Source: Crocodylus rhombifer
Lineage: Eukaryota > Chordata > Crocodylia > Crocodylidae
Direction of reading: 5' to 3'
DNA: 64,000 nt
Assembly: GCA_038503035.1 (NCBI GenBank)
Contig: JAVSML010024328.1
Span: 109,223 to 173,222 of the forward strand
Part shown: positions 47,783-59,748 of the stretch, piece by piece
How the letters are laid out: each line of letters opens with the position of its first letter
Position numbering within the stretch: the stretch's first letter is position 1
Notes under the pieces: generated by a model
Databases searched by the model: none
What the model was told of the DNA's origin: nothing
What the model saw: the letters and a program-made list of their open reading frames with translations, nothing else
Translations under genes and position numbers: made by a program

Positions 47783-48589
47783 TATACCTATAAGCCAATT
47801 CCCAAAAAACAGACCTTTTTAAATAGGTTTCTAAGCCAAAAGCTATAAACGGGTAGGTATGATTTTTGGAGAATGTTCTTGGCTCTAAACTCAGAATGCA
47901 ATCCCAGCCTTGACAAAGTCAGGGGATATTATTCCATGGCCAAGTCCTAGTGCGAGACTGACAGGTTAAACTTTAGTAGTAAAAGACTTCTTCAGGCACC
48001 AAAACTTAGGTGTTTATGGCATTTAAAAAAACTCCTGACTAATCTTATAAGTAATTAAAGTTTCTCAGAGCCTAAATTTCCTTTAAGGAGGTCTCTTAAA
48101 TAACTATTTTTTTGTTTTAGGGAATGAATACATAGTTTCACCAAAATCCTAATAGCACAGATCAGGTAGGCCCGTGCCTAATCTCTGACAGAATTCACAA
48201 AACTCTCACCTTTCAGAATTTTCTCACAGGATTCTCACTGTTTCTGGGCAACTGCTCCAACCCCTGGAAGGTGTAGATGCCTTGGTGACATGGGCCAATA
48301 GCAAACTGGATAGGGTGGTGGCACCCCTGTGCATTCCTCCCTGAACTAGTGTATTCCCATCCTCACTATCTCACCCACCACAAATTAGTTGTAAAGAAAT
48401 CAGGAGCAGTTATTCAGCCAGGGGACAGTCCTAGCCAGAAGAAAGAATCACAGCTAGCACAGCTGGTTCTTTTTCGGTTGCAGCAATATGGCTTGATAGC
48501 TTGACCTTAAGGGTCCATAATGAGAGTCCTCCAGCCCCTACATTCCTACCTCAAGCCTCTGTATGTCTTATTACAGGCCTAAGTCCCTG
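47783..48589. other. AT-rich DNA
   Basis: Nothing recognised. Confidence 0.4.
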
Positions 48590-49359
48590 CAGGGATACAT
48601 GCCACCCCTGCATCAGGATACACAGCCCTGTCTGTACCCAAATTCTTAACTGAAGACCCACCAGCAGATCAGGGCAGGACACTGGGATCTGCCTCTCCTC
48701 TGCATCTCTTTCCAAGCCCCCTACTCCCAGCTGGGGAGCTAGGCCAGGATCTCCCTGCTGCTGGGGCAGGGGGACACTGTCCCCACCCAGGCTCCACCAC
48801 TGGAGCCTGGACTGGCAGCTCCTAGAGGCAAAGAGCAATCTCCAAGCCTGCACCAAGCAACAGCTGTCTCCTGGCCCCCTGCTCCCTACCAGCCCCTGGA
48901 ATAGTTCCCTGGGGAGACTAGAGCTCCCCCTGGCTGGTGCAGGGCTGGTGGGGGTGGGTGCAGACTGCTGTCATGGGGTGTGTCCAGACAAGCACGCACA
49001 TGCCTCTTGCCCCATCTCAAACCCCTTTGAGGCAGGACAACAGGCACGCGCAGGAACAAAAAAATGTTCCCCACGCTGCAAGTTTAAAATTAGGCCCCTG
49101 GATATCCAGGGGTCTAAAAAAATCAAAGTTTAAAAAAAACGGAGCAGGGCACGGTCCCTGACTGTGCCCTGAGGCCACCAGAGGTTGGGTCCTCCACAGA
49201 GATGCTCTGGCTGTCAGAGTGTCTCTGTGGTTGGCCCCTCACCTGTTGCTCAAATACATGGCCGGCCAGGCCACATGTTCAGCACCAGGGCTCCAGTGTC
49301 AGTGAGTAAGGAGTCAGGAGGGCTGGAGGAGTGGGGAAGGGACCATGGGGAGACTCCCA

Positions 49360-49580
49360 CTGGCCCTGCTCACTCCCCCACCCCCCCGACCCCTGCCCTG
49401 CCTGACCCCCCCTAGGCCCACAGCCCCTGCTCTGCCTGACCCCACCCCCCCACCAGCTCCCTGAGACCCCAAACTCTGCCCTGCCTGATTCCACCCTCTG
49501 CCAGTCCCCCTGGGGCCCCCAAACCCTGCCCTGCCCAGCCCCATCCACCCTAGGCCCCCTGTTCCCTGCCCATGACCCCA
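49360..49580 (+). repeat. C-rich minisatellite
   Basis: Irregular tandem copies of CCCTGCCCTGCCTGACCCC with 60-70-base spacing. Confidence 0.75.
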
Positions 49581-49835
49581 TAGTTAAAAAAAACAAAAAC
49601 AAAAACAACTCCCCCAGCACTTACTGGCAGCTGGAGCTGCCATCTGGCTGACTAGGGCCCCACCCGCACAGTGAGGGGAAGGGTGACAGCCACAGCAGCC
49701 CCAGTCCAGGCCCTGCTTTCCCCCACCCCTGCTGCCCTGTGCTGCCTGGAGCTCTCTGCCAGGAGGCCCTGGAGCTGTGCCATACCTGCTTCTAAGGTGA
49801 GCAGAGGCTTTTTTCCCCCATTTTCTTTCCTGTTT

Positions 49836-50190
49836 TTTTAAGTGGTAGTGCCTGGGGTTGTGGGGGTAGCCATGGGGGCTTGGGGGTGCAAGTTGGGAGT
49901 GGGGGGTGGGTGGGGCAGCCATTGGGGGGACTGCAGCAGCTGGAGGGGGATGGGGCCAGGTGGGGCAGCAATCAGGGGCAGGGATAGGGCATGTGGGCCT
50001 TGCAGGGGGGTGGTAACCCCTGTGGGGACCATTTGGCCCCTGTTGGGGAGCTGAATCCCCCATTGGAGGTCCATAGCCCTTGTGCGGGGAGCCAAATCCC
50101 CTGGTGGGGGCCATAGCTGAACCCCCTGTTGGGGGGGGGCCGTATCCCCTGTGTGGGGGCTGAGGACCCTGTGTGGGGGCAGAAAAATAT
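49836..50190 (+). repeat. G-rich minisatellite with quadruplex potential
   Basis: Repeats of the type CCCTGTGTGGGGGCTGA and GGGGGCCATAGC occur every 20-35 bases, with four or more G-runs of at least five near 50105-50185. The minus strand holds a 204-codon frame with repeated HRGYGPP-like units, explained by the repeat. Confidence 0.75.
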
Positions 50191-51596
50191 ATATTCATGT
50201 ATTCATGAATTCAAGAAACATGTATTTAGAGTTCATTTTATTATTATGATAAGAGCCTTGCTTTAACACTGTAGATATATCAATAAAACATTGTCCAACT
50301 GATCGCTGTCTCTCTCTCACTCTCTCTTTATAGTGGTTTTTTGTGTTACTTGTGGAGGAACATGGATTTGGTGGTATTTTACAGAGTGACTTGGAAAACT
50401 AAAAAACCCCTGATAAAAAAAAAATCCCCAATAGGGAACACCAGAATTCCTTCTAGGGAGGCCAGTGGCAGGATATTGCCTGCTCAGAGCTGGCACCTTG
50501 GACCCAGCTGGCTGTGGCTGATCTCCTGGCCAAATAGGGCCAGGAGGACATGCTTCGACAGTTTAAAGCATGCCACCACACCTGGAGCATCTTCTGGGCG
50601 ATAGCTGACTAGATGGCCAGGCAGGGGGCAACAGGGCAGTAGTGCCACACAGAGGCCAACCCTGCAACCACAGGCCACTGGCAGCTGGCCCAGAGGGGCA
50701 GATGCTTCTACTGGCTGTGTAGTCCCCATCCAGGTCTGGCAGGTGCACAGCAGGTCACAGCCAGGCAGCAGCCCCCACTGCCAGACTACTGCAGTGGGTA
50801 GAGGGTGCAGGGAACTCTCATGGCTGTTTCAGCAGTCCAGCTGGCACAAGGGGTCATGTCCCTAGGTACCAATCGGCTGGGCCCCAGAAGCTCTTGAGAG
50901 CAAGTAGCCCTGAGCTACTTGCTGGGACAGCTTTTTATACTACTGGGGCCAGGACAGGGCAGCTTTTTATACTGCTGGGGACAGCATAGGTGCTGGCCAC
51001 AGGCCCTAACCCCTCCCCGGGTTGCAGATCTGGGAGGAGCCAGGCAGGGTTATTTTGCCCCAAGTGGCACAGTTTGCTCCACAACAAAGTGAATGTCCAG
51101 GCATGTGCTCTGAGGCAAAAAGCCCTGGCTCAAATTTGCACCGCTTCTATTTGCACTGCTGCAAGCATACGTGCTTGCATGTGTGGACATGCCTATGAGC
51201 AGTAAATCTGCTCCCACTTTTCTGTACATGTAGACATCTGCCCGGGGTGGGTTTACTCTAGTATAAATTACTAGCTGCTGCAGGGGGCAGAGCAGGGTAG
51301 GAGCAAATCTGCTCCCAGATGCCTGCTTCTGTAAACTCCTGCCCAGGGTAGGTTTACACCAGAGTAAATTACTCCTGAGTAAACCCATCCAGCAGCATTT
51401 ACACATGTAGGTGCACCCCCAGAGAATCTAACCCCAAGATCATGACAAGCTTCTGTGTTTTCCCTTACCTCACTCTTTTCTAGCATCATCCAAAAAGAAT
51501 TAACCCATTCCTGCTTCTTAGAGGGTGTGATCCTATGAACTCTCCCACACAAAGATCCTACCTGTTACCTCTCAGCTCCATGTTCTTGGGGAACCC

Positions 51597-53450
51597 TGAC
51601 ACAGGACGCAGACTGTCTGACTCACAAAGAATCCCCCCCCCCCACCTAAACAAAAACTGATTAAGATGCAGTGACACACCTAAAACCCTCCAGATAAGGG
51701 TGACAACAGTGAAACAACTGCCCTAGGTCTCATTTGCATCTGAGATGGAACCAGATGACCATTCATTTACATGAGAGATGGAGAACAGAAAGCCTGAAGC
51801 AGAGACTGCAGAGAATTCTGGGATCAGAGACATAGGGGAGCACTGCATGATGCGAAATCTGTGTTCCAAATGCTAATCAAGCCACATTTATACACTCCCA
51901 GATCAGCATTTATCAGACCAGTTCTTATCTGGATTTACAAAGGACTCCCCTCCCCCCCCCACGCACACCCCTCTAAGCAGAAATAAGTTTAATAGGTATC
52001 TCGGGTAGGTTTACTATGGGAGGCCTATTTAAATTTAATTGGCTACAACTTGGTTGATGGGTGAGGGAATGCTGAGGCAAGATACTGAGTTAGAGCGGGT
52101 ATGGGCAACATCTGAACAATGGTAAAGGGCTCATCACAGCGTTCAGCCTGTTGGAGCCCTGACCACAAGTGTTGTCATACTTTTCCCAGGACGACTGGTG
52201 AAAGTCCTCCCCTCCCAAAGGTTATAAACACTCCAATAATTGCCTTAAGTCTATTAAAAGACTATAGTAAGATCTGGAAAAGTCATGCTAAGCTAAGGCT
52301 TGTTCACAACAAGTAAAAGTCCAAAACCCTGATGCTGCAAGCTATCTATTGTTTCTGAAGAAACCAGGAGATATCCCATCAATATATCTGCTATCCATAG
52401 GAATTTCAAGCTGGCTCCTAAGTATCTAGTTACTTCCTAACCTTATGTGTTTCCTGAGTCTCAATCAGTTTCCTGAGATGTTCCAAAACAGATAACCCCT
52501 TGTCAATAGAAAAGACAATTTGATTTACACTATTGAGAATGCTTGAAAGAAGCTGAACTGAGGGTATAACAATTTGTAAAAAGCAGCAGTATGTGTGCTG
52601 ACACCACCCGGTTTCTTCTCAAGAGGCTGAAGGAGGCAGATGGTCTCCCTTCAAGAATCATGCTGAGAATTTTAGCCTGTCAGCTTTGCAACCCGAGTGC
52701 CTTGGACTGGTGAGATCCCAGCTCTCTCTTCTCTCCAAGCATAGATTTCTGAACCTGAACTGTATTAGTTAAGCTTGAGCTAAGTTTTCCCAACCAACTT
52801 AATAAAACCAGGGTAATACTGTAATTGTTTGTGTTTGTTTTTCTTTGCATGTCTATTACTACTAGTTCCATTATATATTTCATATACTCAGCAATAAATA
52901 ACTTTTATAGTCAAACTGGTGGTAACTGGGTATATTTTTCCTTCTCTGCTTCTCCTTCCCTATTTGCTTCGCAGCAATGCTTCTTTTACCTAAGCTAAAG
53001 ATCCCTGTGAAGCTCAAAAATACTGTGGGGTCTGCTCATCAAGAGGCTAAAAGATTGGGACGTGATGAGTTTGAAACACATAAGGGGATCAGCTGGTACA
53101 GGCTGATTGACCCAGTTTGCCTCAGACATGCCCTAGTGAACTGAATGCTGGTCCATGAGAGTGTCATCTGGACACCCAGCTAGATTCAGAGGTATTCTGT
53201 TTAACTGTGTGCTTGTGTCTGACTGTAGTTTATTGTTGCTCTGAACTGATTCTTGGCATATGAGGGTGTCAGCCAGTCCATGCTGATCAACCTGGCCAGG
53301 TCAGGCATATCATATTAATCTGTGTGTGTATGACTGATTTGGGGACTGGAGGAACCCAGCCCCACTGAAACCAAGTCCTGCAAGATAGCTCCATTGGGGG
53401 TGAGGGCTTGCAGAAGGGAGACAGAGCTCCGTATAGAAACATGAGTAACA
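51597..53450 (+). mobile_element. LTR-like block, about 1.85 kb
   Basis: It begins TGACACAGGACGCAG and ends near AACCCAGCCCCACTGAAACC, GTCCTGCAAGATAGCTCC and GAGTAACA. I associate this tail with long ERV LTRs of reptiles. AATAAA signals occur at about 52800 and 52892. The sequence AACC flanks both sides but is offset by one base, so the target duplication is not firm. No gag, pol or env reading frame lies next to it. Confidence 0.4.
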
Positions 53451-53544
53451 CAACCTCACATTAATAGAATTAGCAAGACCCTAGAAATGTATCCCTAATA
53501 AAATGAGCACACCCCAAAGTAATGGGCAGATCTGGAAACAACTT

Positions 53545-54387
53545 TGTGGCAGGACACAACTTAGGGGTGCTGTGAACTCCCCTAGCGCCCGGCTACTGTG
53601 CCAAATTGGTTACAGATGCACCATCTCTATCTCGCCTGCCATGTCTTTGATGTTAATTATTGGTAAAGGGAGGCTGCCTTTTACCCTCTTTGGCATGGTG
53701 CCTTAAGGTGTCCCAGTCCGTGCCCTGCCTTCGGTGGCACGGTGCACTCAAACCTCGGGGCCTCACCTCGCAATCCCTGCCCACACTGGGGCCTCGCCTC
53801 GTGATCCCACAATCAAGGCTCAGGTGGCTGTAGCCGTGCCTGGCCTCCAGACCCCCTTTCCAGGTCTTGCACCCCACTGGAGCTTCTCACCTGCGCCCAC
53901 ACTGGGCTCCTCCCAATACTGCCCACACTGGGGCCAGGGTCAAGACACCCCAATACACAGCACCCTCTCCAGCACCAGGAACCCCCACACTACTGGGGAG
54001 CTCCTATGAGGCCTCCTCCAACCCCTATTAGCCTTACCTGGTCCTCCGGTTGGATAGTAAACACCAAACACAAAACACAAAGCCCCTGGGCTATTACGTA
54101 AACTAAACCACCCAGTCAAAAATCCATGTTCTGTCCGTACCGGGGTTTCTTCCACCCAGTATCATCACACTGCAACTGCTCAGGCCATCCAGCTTCCCTG
54201 CTTTGCTTGCTCCAACAGAGTTCCACCTTCCTTGGGTACCAGAGGGGAACTGACTCTGGTCTTAGCCTAGGCTGTTTATATAGGCCAGGCCCTTCCCCCT
54301 TCTGGTCAGCTGACCCAACTGCGGTTGCTCCGGCAACCGGCACCTGTCCCTCTTTCTAGGTGCAGGGCACTTCTGTGTCCTGCGACA
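53545..54387 (-). mobile_element. Solo LTR C (LTR family 1)
   Basis: Read on the minus strand it begins TGTCGCAGGACACA and ends TGTCCTGCCACA, so the ends form a 14-bp inverted repeat with one mismatch. Flanks are AACTT (53540-53544) and AACCT (54388-54392), 4 of 5. The TATA box TATATAAAC lies at about 54273-54282 on the minus strand. The downstream block AGCCCAGGGGCTTTGTG matches LTR A. It has no internal genes. Confidence 0.8.
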
Positions 54388-54392
54388 AACCT

Positions 54393-54837
54393 GTATGTAA
54401 ACTTTTTAAACAAAGGAATGAAGAAAAAAATATAAAGAGAAATTCAACTTTTTGAAGAGCTCAGTGGTACCATAGTTAAGGTAACTGACTTCCATGTCTA
54501 ATCCTACAGGCATATATGCACCTACCTGCCTGTAAGGATGCAAATAGTTGCATGGAATTCAATGGGTCTGCTCAAGGCTTTGAAGTTAAGCACATGCACA
54601 AGCATTTGCAGGATTAAGGCTTTACCAGGAAGAACTTAAATCTCTCTGAAGAGATACCATAAGAGGATAGTAAATAACACTGCACAAAGTAAACATCACT
54701 CATTAGACTCTTTGCTAATAAGGAACAATATTAAAGAAATGAGACTATTACTGATCTTAAATACTAGACAAATATATAGATAACTTGGCTATGAAAGGTA
54801 GGAAATTTGTTTAAGATGTAGGAAAGTAAGAAGATGT
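54393..54837. other. AT-rich DNA with possible tRNA-derived relic
   Basis: The stretch GCTCAGTGGTACCATAGTT (about 54460) followed by AAGGTAACTGACTTCC looks like a worn tRNA-type promoter half, but no B box is clear. A following block (TGAAGTTAAGCACATGCAC) resembles an old reptile repeat. Confidence 0.25.
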
Positions 54838-56812
54838 GGCATACCTTGATTTTAGTGATGCTTTTGAAATTGTCTCACATGACTTCCTTACAAGAAAGCA
54901 ATGGAAATACAGTCTGTATCAAGCTACCTAAATTAAATTAAGGTGGATATATAACTAGTTGGTTAATTGTGTTTGATGTTGAACTAGGAGGAGATATCAG
55001 TAGGGGTTCCTCAAGAATCTGCCCTGGTTCTAGTACTGTTCAAGATCTTATTATTAACTTGGAGGATTATTTAGTATATTTGCAAATAACAAGGTGGGGG
55101 TGAATGGCAGACACTTTACAGAACAGGTTTAGGATTAATAATGATAAACTGGAAAAGAAAACCAACACACATATGCACAAATGCAAAATGGAGAATGACT
55201 AGCTAGGCTATAGTACTACAAAAAAAGGCAAAGATGTTAGGACTGAAAGCTGACTGTGAGTATAATAATATAGTAATATTACAGTATAATAGTATAATAT
55301 TGTTGTAAAAAAGCTAGCAATATGTTAGAAGTGTTTTATGCAAGCCATGGGAAGTGATTCTTTCACTCTATTCAATGCTGATGAGGCTTCACCTCGAGTC
55401 CTGTGTCCAGTTCTGGGCAAAGAAGATGTGGACAAACTGGAGAGACTCCACAGGAGAGCAACAAAAATGATTAGATGTCTAGAAAACATGACATAGGAGT
55501 ATATAAGAGATTATTTAAAGAAGACTGGGCACATCTACACAAGATACTTTACTCAAGATGGGAGCAAATTGCTTTTCAGTGGGCATGTCTATACATGACG
55601 CTACGTCGCCATAGCAATGCGCTACGGTGATGTATAGTTTGTGGGCATCTACACATGACCAGCAGCTACTTAACCATAGTGACACACTCCCCCAATATAG
55701 CGCACCACTACAACAAAGTAGCTACTAAAAATAACCATGTACCATGCTTACAGTGCAGTACGGGCTATAACTGCAAGATGATGTAGTATTTCCTCTTGGA
55801 AGTACTAAATCATGGTGCAGTAACAACGTTGTCATCATGACATGTGTAGACTTACTCAGTAAGTGTCACTACCTGTATGTGCAGACACTTACTGTGCAGC
55901 AGTTTTCTCTAACCACCAGTAAATTCGCTACCTGTAAAAACAAGTAGCAAATTTACTCCAAAGTAATTACTACACAGTACATCAAGTGTAGACAGCTGAC
56001 TGGAAGCAAATGTGCTTCCAAACAGGCAGGCAGCAGTGGGCAGGAGATTGTGCCCTGCCCCCAGGAGCTGCCAGCTACCAGAGCAGGCTCTGCTACTGGA
56101 GCCTGGATAGGGAAAATGTCCCCCTACCCCAGCAGTAGGGAGCTCCCAGACGGGCCTGGGAGATTCTTATCTCTAAGATCATGAAGCTGGGGCTGGAAGC
56201 TCCCTGCTGCTGGGGCAGAGGGATATTGACCCACCTGAGCCCACTCCAGCAGCAGACAGATCCCAGGGGCAGGGAGTAATCTCCTGGTCACAACATGTGC
56301 CCTGCCAGCCCCTGGAGCTCCCCTTGGCTGCTTCAGGGGGCTGGTGCAGGGCTGGCAGGAGCAAACTGCTGCCACAAGCAGCAAATCTGCTCCCAGTTTC
56401 CTGCCTGTATAGATGCCTGCCCGGGTTGGGTTTAGTTTAGAGTAAGTTACCCTGGAGCATTTGCATGTGTAGATGTTCCCACTGAGGGGGATTTTGGAAC
56501 AGATGGTATTTGGGAGCAGTCTTCAAATACAAATGGGATGGTGATCAATTTTCCTCTGTCTCCACTTGGGACAGAATAAGAAATAATTGGCTTACCTTGT
56601 AATAGGGAAGATTAATGTTAAGTATTAAGAGAACTTTTCAACTGATTTTCTGACAGAGTACCTCAGAATGTTGTGGAATAGCTTTGTATGTTTTTAAGTG
56701 CAAGCTGGACAAATATTTATCTGAGTTAGTTTATCCAGGGATCCTGTCTTGGACTAGATGGACTCTTGATAACCTTTCCAACCCTATTTTTTCTATGACT
56801 CTGTGATAAGTA
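54838..56812 (+). mobile_element. Old CR1 LINE copy 6, split by a MITE
   Basis: Worn ORF2 text is readable on the plus strand: a YLDFSDAFEIVSHDF-like block at 54850-54895, a block resembling LGP..FNDLI near 55025, and LESCVQFWAKKDVDKLERLH-like codons near 55395-55455. After the insert at 55527-56480 the ORF2 tail resumes (FSSVSTW-like and FKCKLDKYL-like codons). The 3' end is at about 56812 with TCTATGACTCTGTGAT, the classical CR1 tail. Many stops and indels show age. Confidence 0.75.
55527..56480. mobile_element. 954-bp MITE inserted in the old CR1
   Basis: The ends GGGCACATCTACACAAG and, read inward from the right, GGGAACATCTACACATGC are flanked by a perfect ACT duplication (55524-55526 and 56481-56483). 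The host CR1 resumes on both sides. The left half is AT-rich with several internal copies of the terminal motif (about 55579, 55640 and 55835), suggesting nested insertion. The right half is GC-rich and shared with 48590-51412. No transposase is present. Confidence 0.8.
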
Positions 56813-57273
56813 GGAGTAAAACCAAAAAAGCTTCTGTAACCCGGGCGGTACTCCAAGAGGTACGCCCTCTCCAATTGAAGGGATCAAAGCAAGTGCACAA
56901 GCACTGTGGGAGGTGTAGGGACTCTCCTCCCCCTATAGAGCAGAGCCAGACCACCAATGGGGACTTAACCATATACCTTTTAATACTCAGAACATAACAG
57001 GCATAAATCAGAGGGTATAGTGGACACTACAATGCCCCAAGGGGGCAGGATTCAACAAAGGTTAGACACTTACAATCATTGACAAAAAACAGGGTTAACA
57101 AAATATAAAACACAGACAGCAGAACAAACAATACGGGTTGGTGAAATATAAAAAGGCACAAAATGCAAAATGTCAAGGAATATAGGGCCTTGGTACTTGG
57201 AGGGAGAGAAACACAATGGCCCCTTTGCACTGCAAGAAGATTTGCTTTTTGTTACCTCACTTACCTCAAGTCA

Positions 57274-57346
57274 CCTGAGCTGGGACTTGAAGCCAGATCA
57301 CCAATGTGGTAGGCAAGAACACTACCACACAACCACCACTGGTAGC
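57274..57346 (-). ncRNA. tRNA-Gly-derived stretch, decayed
   Basis: On the minus strand GTGGTGGTTGTGTGGTAG, TTCTTGCCTACCAC and CTGGCTTCAAGTCCCAG follow the order and spacing of a tRNA-Gly gene, with a T-arm of the form CTGGC-TTCAAGT-CCCAG. The anticodon stem no longer pairs well and the anticodon would be ACC. It is not a working tRNA. It may be a SINE or tRNA pseudogene captured in LTR D. Confidence 0.45.
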
Positions 57347-57711
57347 ACTGCTTCAGCCTGCTAGGGGTCTTGACCTTCCCAGAACCTCAGCCTCCTGTCA
57401 AGCTACCTGGCCTCTGACTGGAGGAGCTGGAAGCAGAGCTAGGAACCTCTCAGGTCGCTGCTCAGATCCTTCCTGGAGCAGGGGGGAGCCTCTCCTGCTG
57501 GCTACAGCCTCTCCTAGGGGATCCTGGAGCCCAGTGGGGAGCCTCTCCTGCTGGCCACACGCCGTGCTACTGAGGGTCCCACTGCTGCCTGCAGGTCCTG
57601 CTCTTCCAGGGCACTGCTCCTGCCCCGCTGGCTCAGCTCTTGCCAGCTCTGTGAAGCTCCTTCCTTGTTGTCCCTCGCTGGTCTCTCCCCTGAGTCAGTC
57701 CATGCTGCCCC

Positions 57712-57720
57712 TTTTATCCC
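57712..57720 (-). promoter_or_regulatory. TATA box of LTR D
   Basis: GGGATAAAAG on the minus strand lies about 230 bases from the LTR start and downstream of the two 77-bp units, the expected place for the U3 promoter. Confidence 0.5.
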
Positions 57721-58148
57721 CCTCCAGATGACCCAAGGGGCCAAGCAGGACAAGGGGGGGGTGAGTCTCTGGGGCCTGATTGATGCAGAAAGGGAAACCC
57801 AAGTCCTCCAATCATCTTTTACCCCTTCAAAACCCCTGGGCCAAATCATTACCAGATTGGTGAGGAAAGGGAATCCCAAGTCCTCCAATCATCTTTTGCC
57901 CTTTCAAAATCCCTGGGCTAGGTCACTGCCAGCTAGCCTGTCACACTTCTCAAGCAATTTACAAAGTAAAAAATTCAATTGTGATGAGCTATTTGAGGAA
58001 TCAGAGAACTTATTGCTGTTCCAAAGTAATGAAATATGATACACATCTGAAACAAAATCTCCATAACAAAGACAGAACACTTAGTAAAGGTAAAAGTATC
58101 TATCTTTACAGAAATAAATTGGATCTACGAAAATCAGGCATTTCTGGC

Positions 58149-58152
58149 TATA

Positions 58153-58198
<46 letters not shown>
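58149..58198. repeat. TA microsatellite
   Basis: About 50 bases of TA repeats with a short TGTG interruption. Confidence 0.97.
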
Positions 58199-58199
<1 letters not shown>

Positions 58200-58929
58200 T
58201 CTTAATCTAGGTGAAGAACATTGTCCAGATCTCATATTTACAACAAAATATGAGATGGGGTCATTTTCTTTCAAGGAGGCTGGAATACACTGCTGTAAAA
58301 ATAATGTGAAATAAACAGACCTACAAATGCATATCGCTTACACCTATGCGGTACCCTACTGAAATAAAAGGAATTCAGTGATTTCATAGACATTAGGGCT
58401 GGAAGGGACTTCATAAGATCATCTGGTCCAGCCTTGTGCCCAAGGGGCAGGAAGTCAGCTAGGGATTAAAGGATCCCAGCAAGATAAACATCCAAATGTT
58501 TCTTAAAAGTGTCCAGAGTAGGTACTTGCACCACCTCTGCGGGGAGTCTATTCCAGGCCTTGGGGTCTCGGACAGTAAAGAAGATTTTCCTTATGTCCAC
58601 CCTAAAATGGTCTTGTGGGAGTTTGTGACGGTTGGACCTTGTCAGCCCTTGGGGTACTCTGGTGAACAGGCGTTCCCCCAGATCCTAATGCACACCTCTT
58701 ATGTACCTATAGGCTGCCAACAAGTCACCCCAAGCCTGAGCTTCTCCAGAGTCCCATAGCTTGTAGCCTGTCTTCATAAGGCCTGTTCTCCTGCCCTCTG
58801 ATCATGCATGTGGCTCTCCTCTGGACTCTTTCAAGCTTCTCCACATCCTTCCTAAATTGTGGAGCCCAGAACTGGATGCAGTACTCTGGCTAAGGCCTCA
58901 CCAAGGCCGAGTACAGCAGGAGAATGACA

Positions 58930-59337
58930 TTAGGGCTGTGCGAAGCTTCAGTCACTGATTCAATTCGGCAGAGATTTGGCCTGATTCAGCAACTGAATCT
59001 CTGAATCTGAATCAAATCAGGAGACCCTTTAATCTCTGAATTGAATCGGAACCCTCCAAATCAATTCAGAAAGATTTGATAATTCTGACATAGACACAGC
59101 TTTAAATGTTTTTTCTACATATCTCAAGTTATCAGCAGGCTCATGAATGCTGAGATGCTGGGGAGGATGGAGTGGGTCCCCAGTGTGCTGGACAGTGAAC
59201 CTGGAAATGGACCAGAAGATCTCCTAGTTCACTTCTAGGCCTGCCAGGGAGCACACGGGGGACCACCCCCCACCCACTGGCTCAGTGATTGGTGCCTTCT
59301 GGTCTCAGGGGGCACCTGGGGTCCCCCTGCAGCCGAT
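58930..59337. repeat. Unclassified 408-bp insert in old CR1
   Basis: It begins ATTAGGGCTGTGCGAAGC and contains many variants of TGAATC and GATTCA in both directions (58965-59070). A GC-richer end follows. No inverted ends, tail or target duplication could be fixed. The limits come from where the CR1 resumes. Confidence 0.5.
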
Positions 59338-59748
59338 TGCTAGCTGTGGTATTGGTACCAAAAGCCAGAGTTTTGCTTGCTTTGTCAGCTGTGGTATCAC
59401 ATTGATGATTCATTTTGCGGTCAGTCATGATTCTCAAGTCTCTTTCAGTCATAGTGCTAGCAAGTGTAGCATAGCCAAGCCTATACGTGTGATGTGGGTT
59501 TTTTTTCCCTGGGTGGAGCACCTTGGATTTTTCCATATTGAATGCCATCAGGTTTTCATCCGCCCACCTTGCAAGTCTATCGAGGTTGGCCTGGATCACC
59601 AGCCTGTCCTCAAGTGTGGACACTCTTCACCAAAGTTTGGTGTCATCAGCAAACTTAGTCAGTCTGGTTATGACACCAGTGTCCAGATCATTTATGAAGA
59701 CATTAAAGAATACAGGCCCAAGAGTGGAGCCTTGGGTGACTCCACTGG

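Larger units (their letters stand above)
48590..51412. repeat. GC-rich composite of MITE-type modules
   Basis: Parts of 48700-48960 match 56180-56375 inside the 954-bp MITE (for example GCTGCTGGGGCAG and GGCTGGTGCAGGGCTGG) in the same orientation. GCAAATCTGCTCCCAG with a TGCCTGC..CTGCCC context occurs at about 51302, a related unit at about 51196, and the same block is found at 56380. The right end ATTTACACATGTAGGTGCAC (about 51398) is the MITE end type. An end-like GGTGTGTCCAGACAAGCACG lies at about 48977. I read this as one or more expanded or nested relatives of that MITE. Boundaries are approximate. Confidence 0.45.
56835..57945 (-). mobile_element. Solo LTR D (LTR family 2)
   Basis: On the minus strand it begins TGTGACAGGCTAGC and ends CGGGTTACA. 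CTTC flanks both sides (56831-56834 and 57946-57949), a 4-bp target duplication. A TATA box (GGGATAAAAG) lies at 57711-57720. Upstream of it, two 77-bp direct units share CCCAAGTCCTCCAATCATCT (plus strand, 57798 and 57875), like a duplicated enhancer in U3. A tRNA-Gly-like stretch lies inside at about 57274-57346. No internal retroviral genes adjoin it. Confidence 0.75.

Noticed and set aside
54455..54520. A second tRNA-like stretch
   Set aside because: Only an A-box-like half is visible and the T-arm is missing.
58384..58929. Treating this as a CR1 separate from 59338-60141
   Set aside because: The protein text joins at one point with the same strand and similar age, so one interrupted element is simpler.
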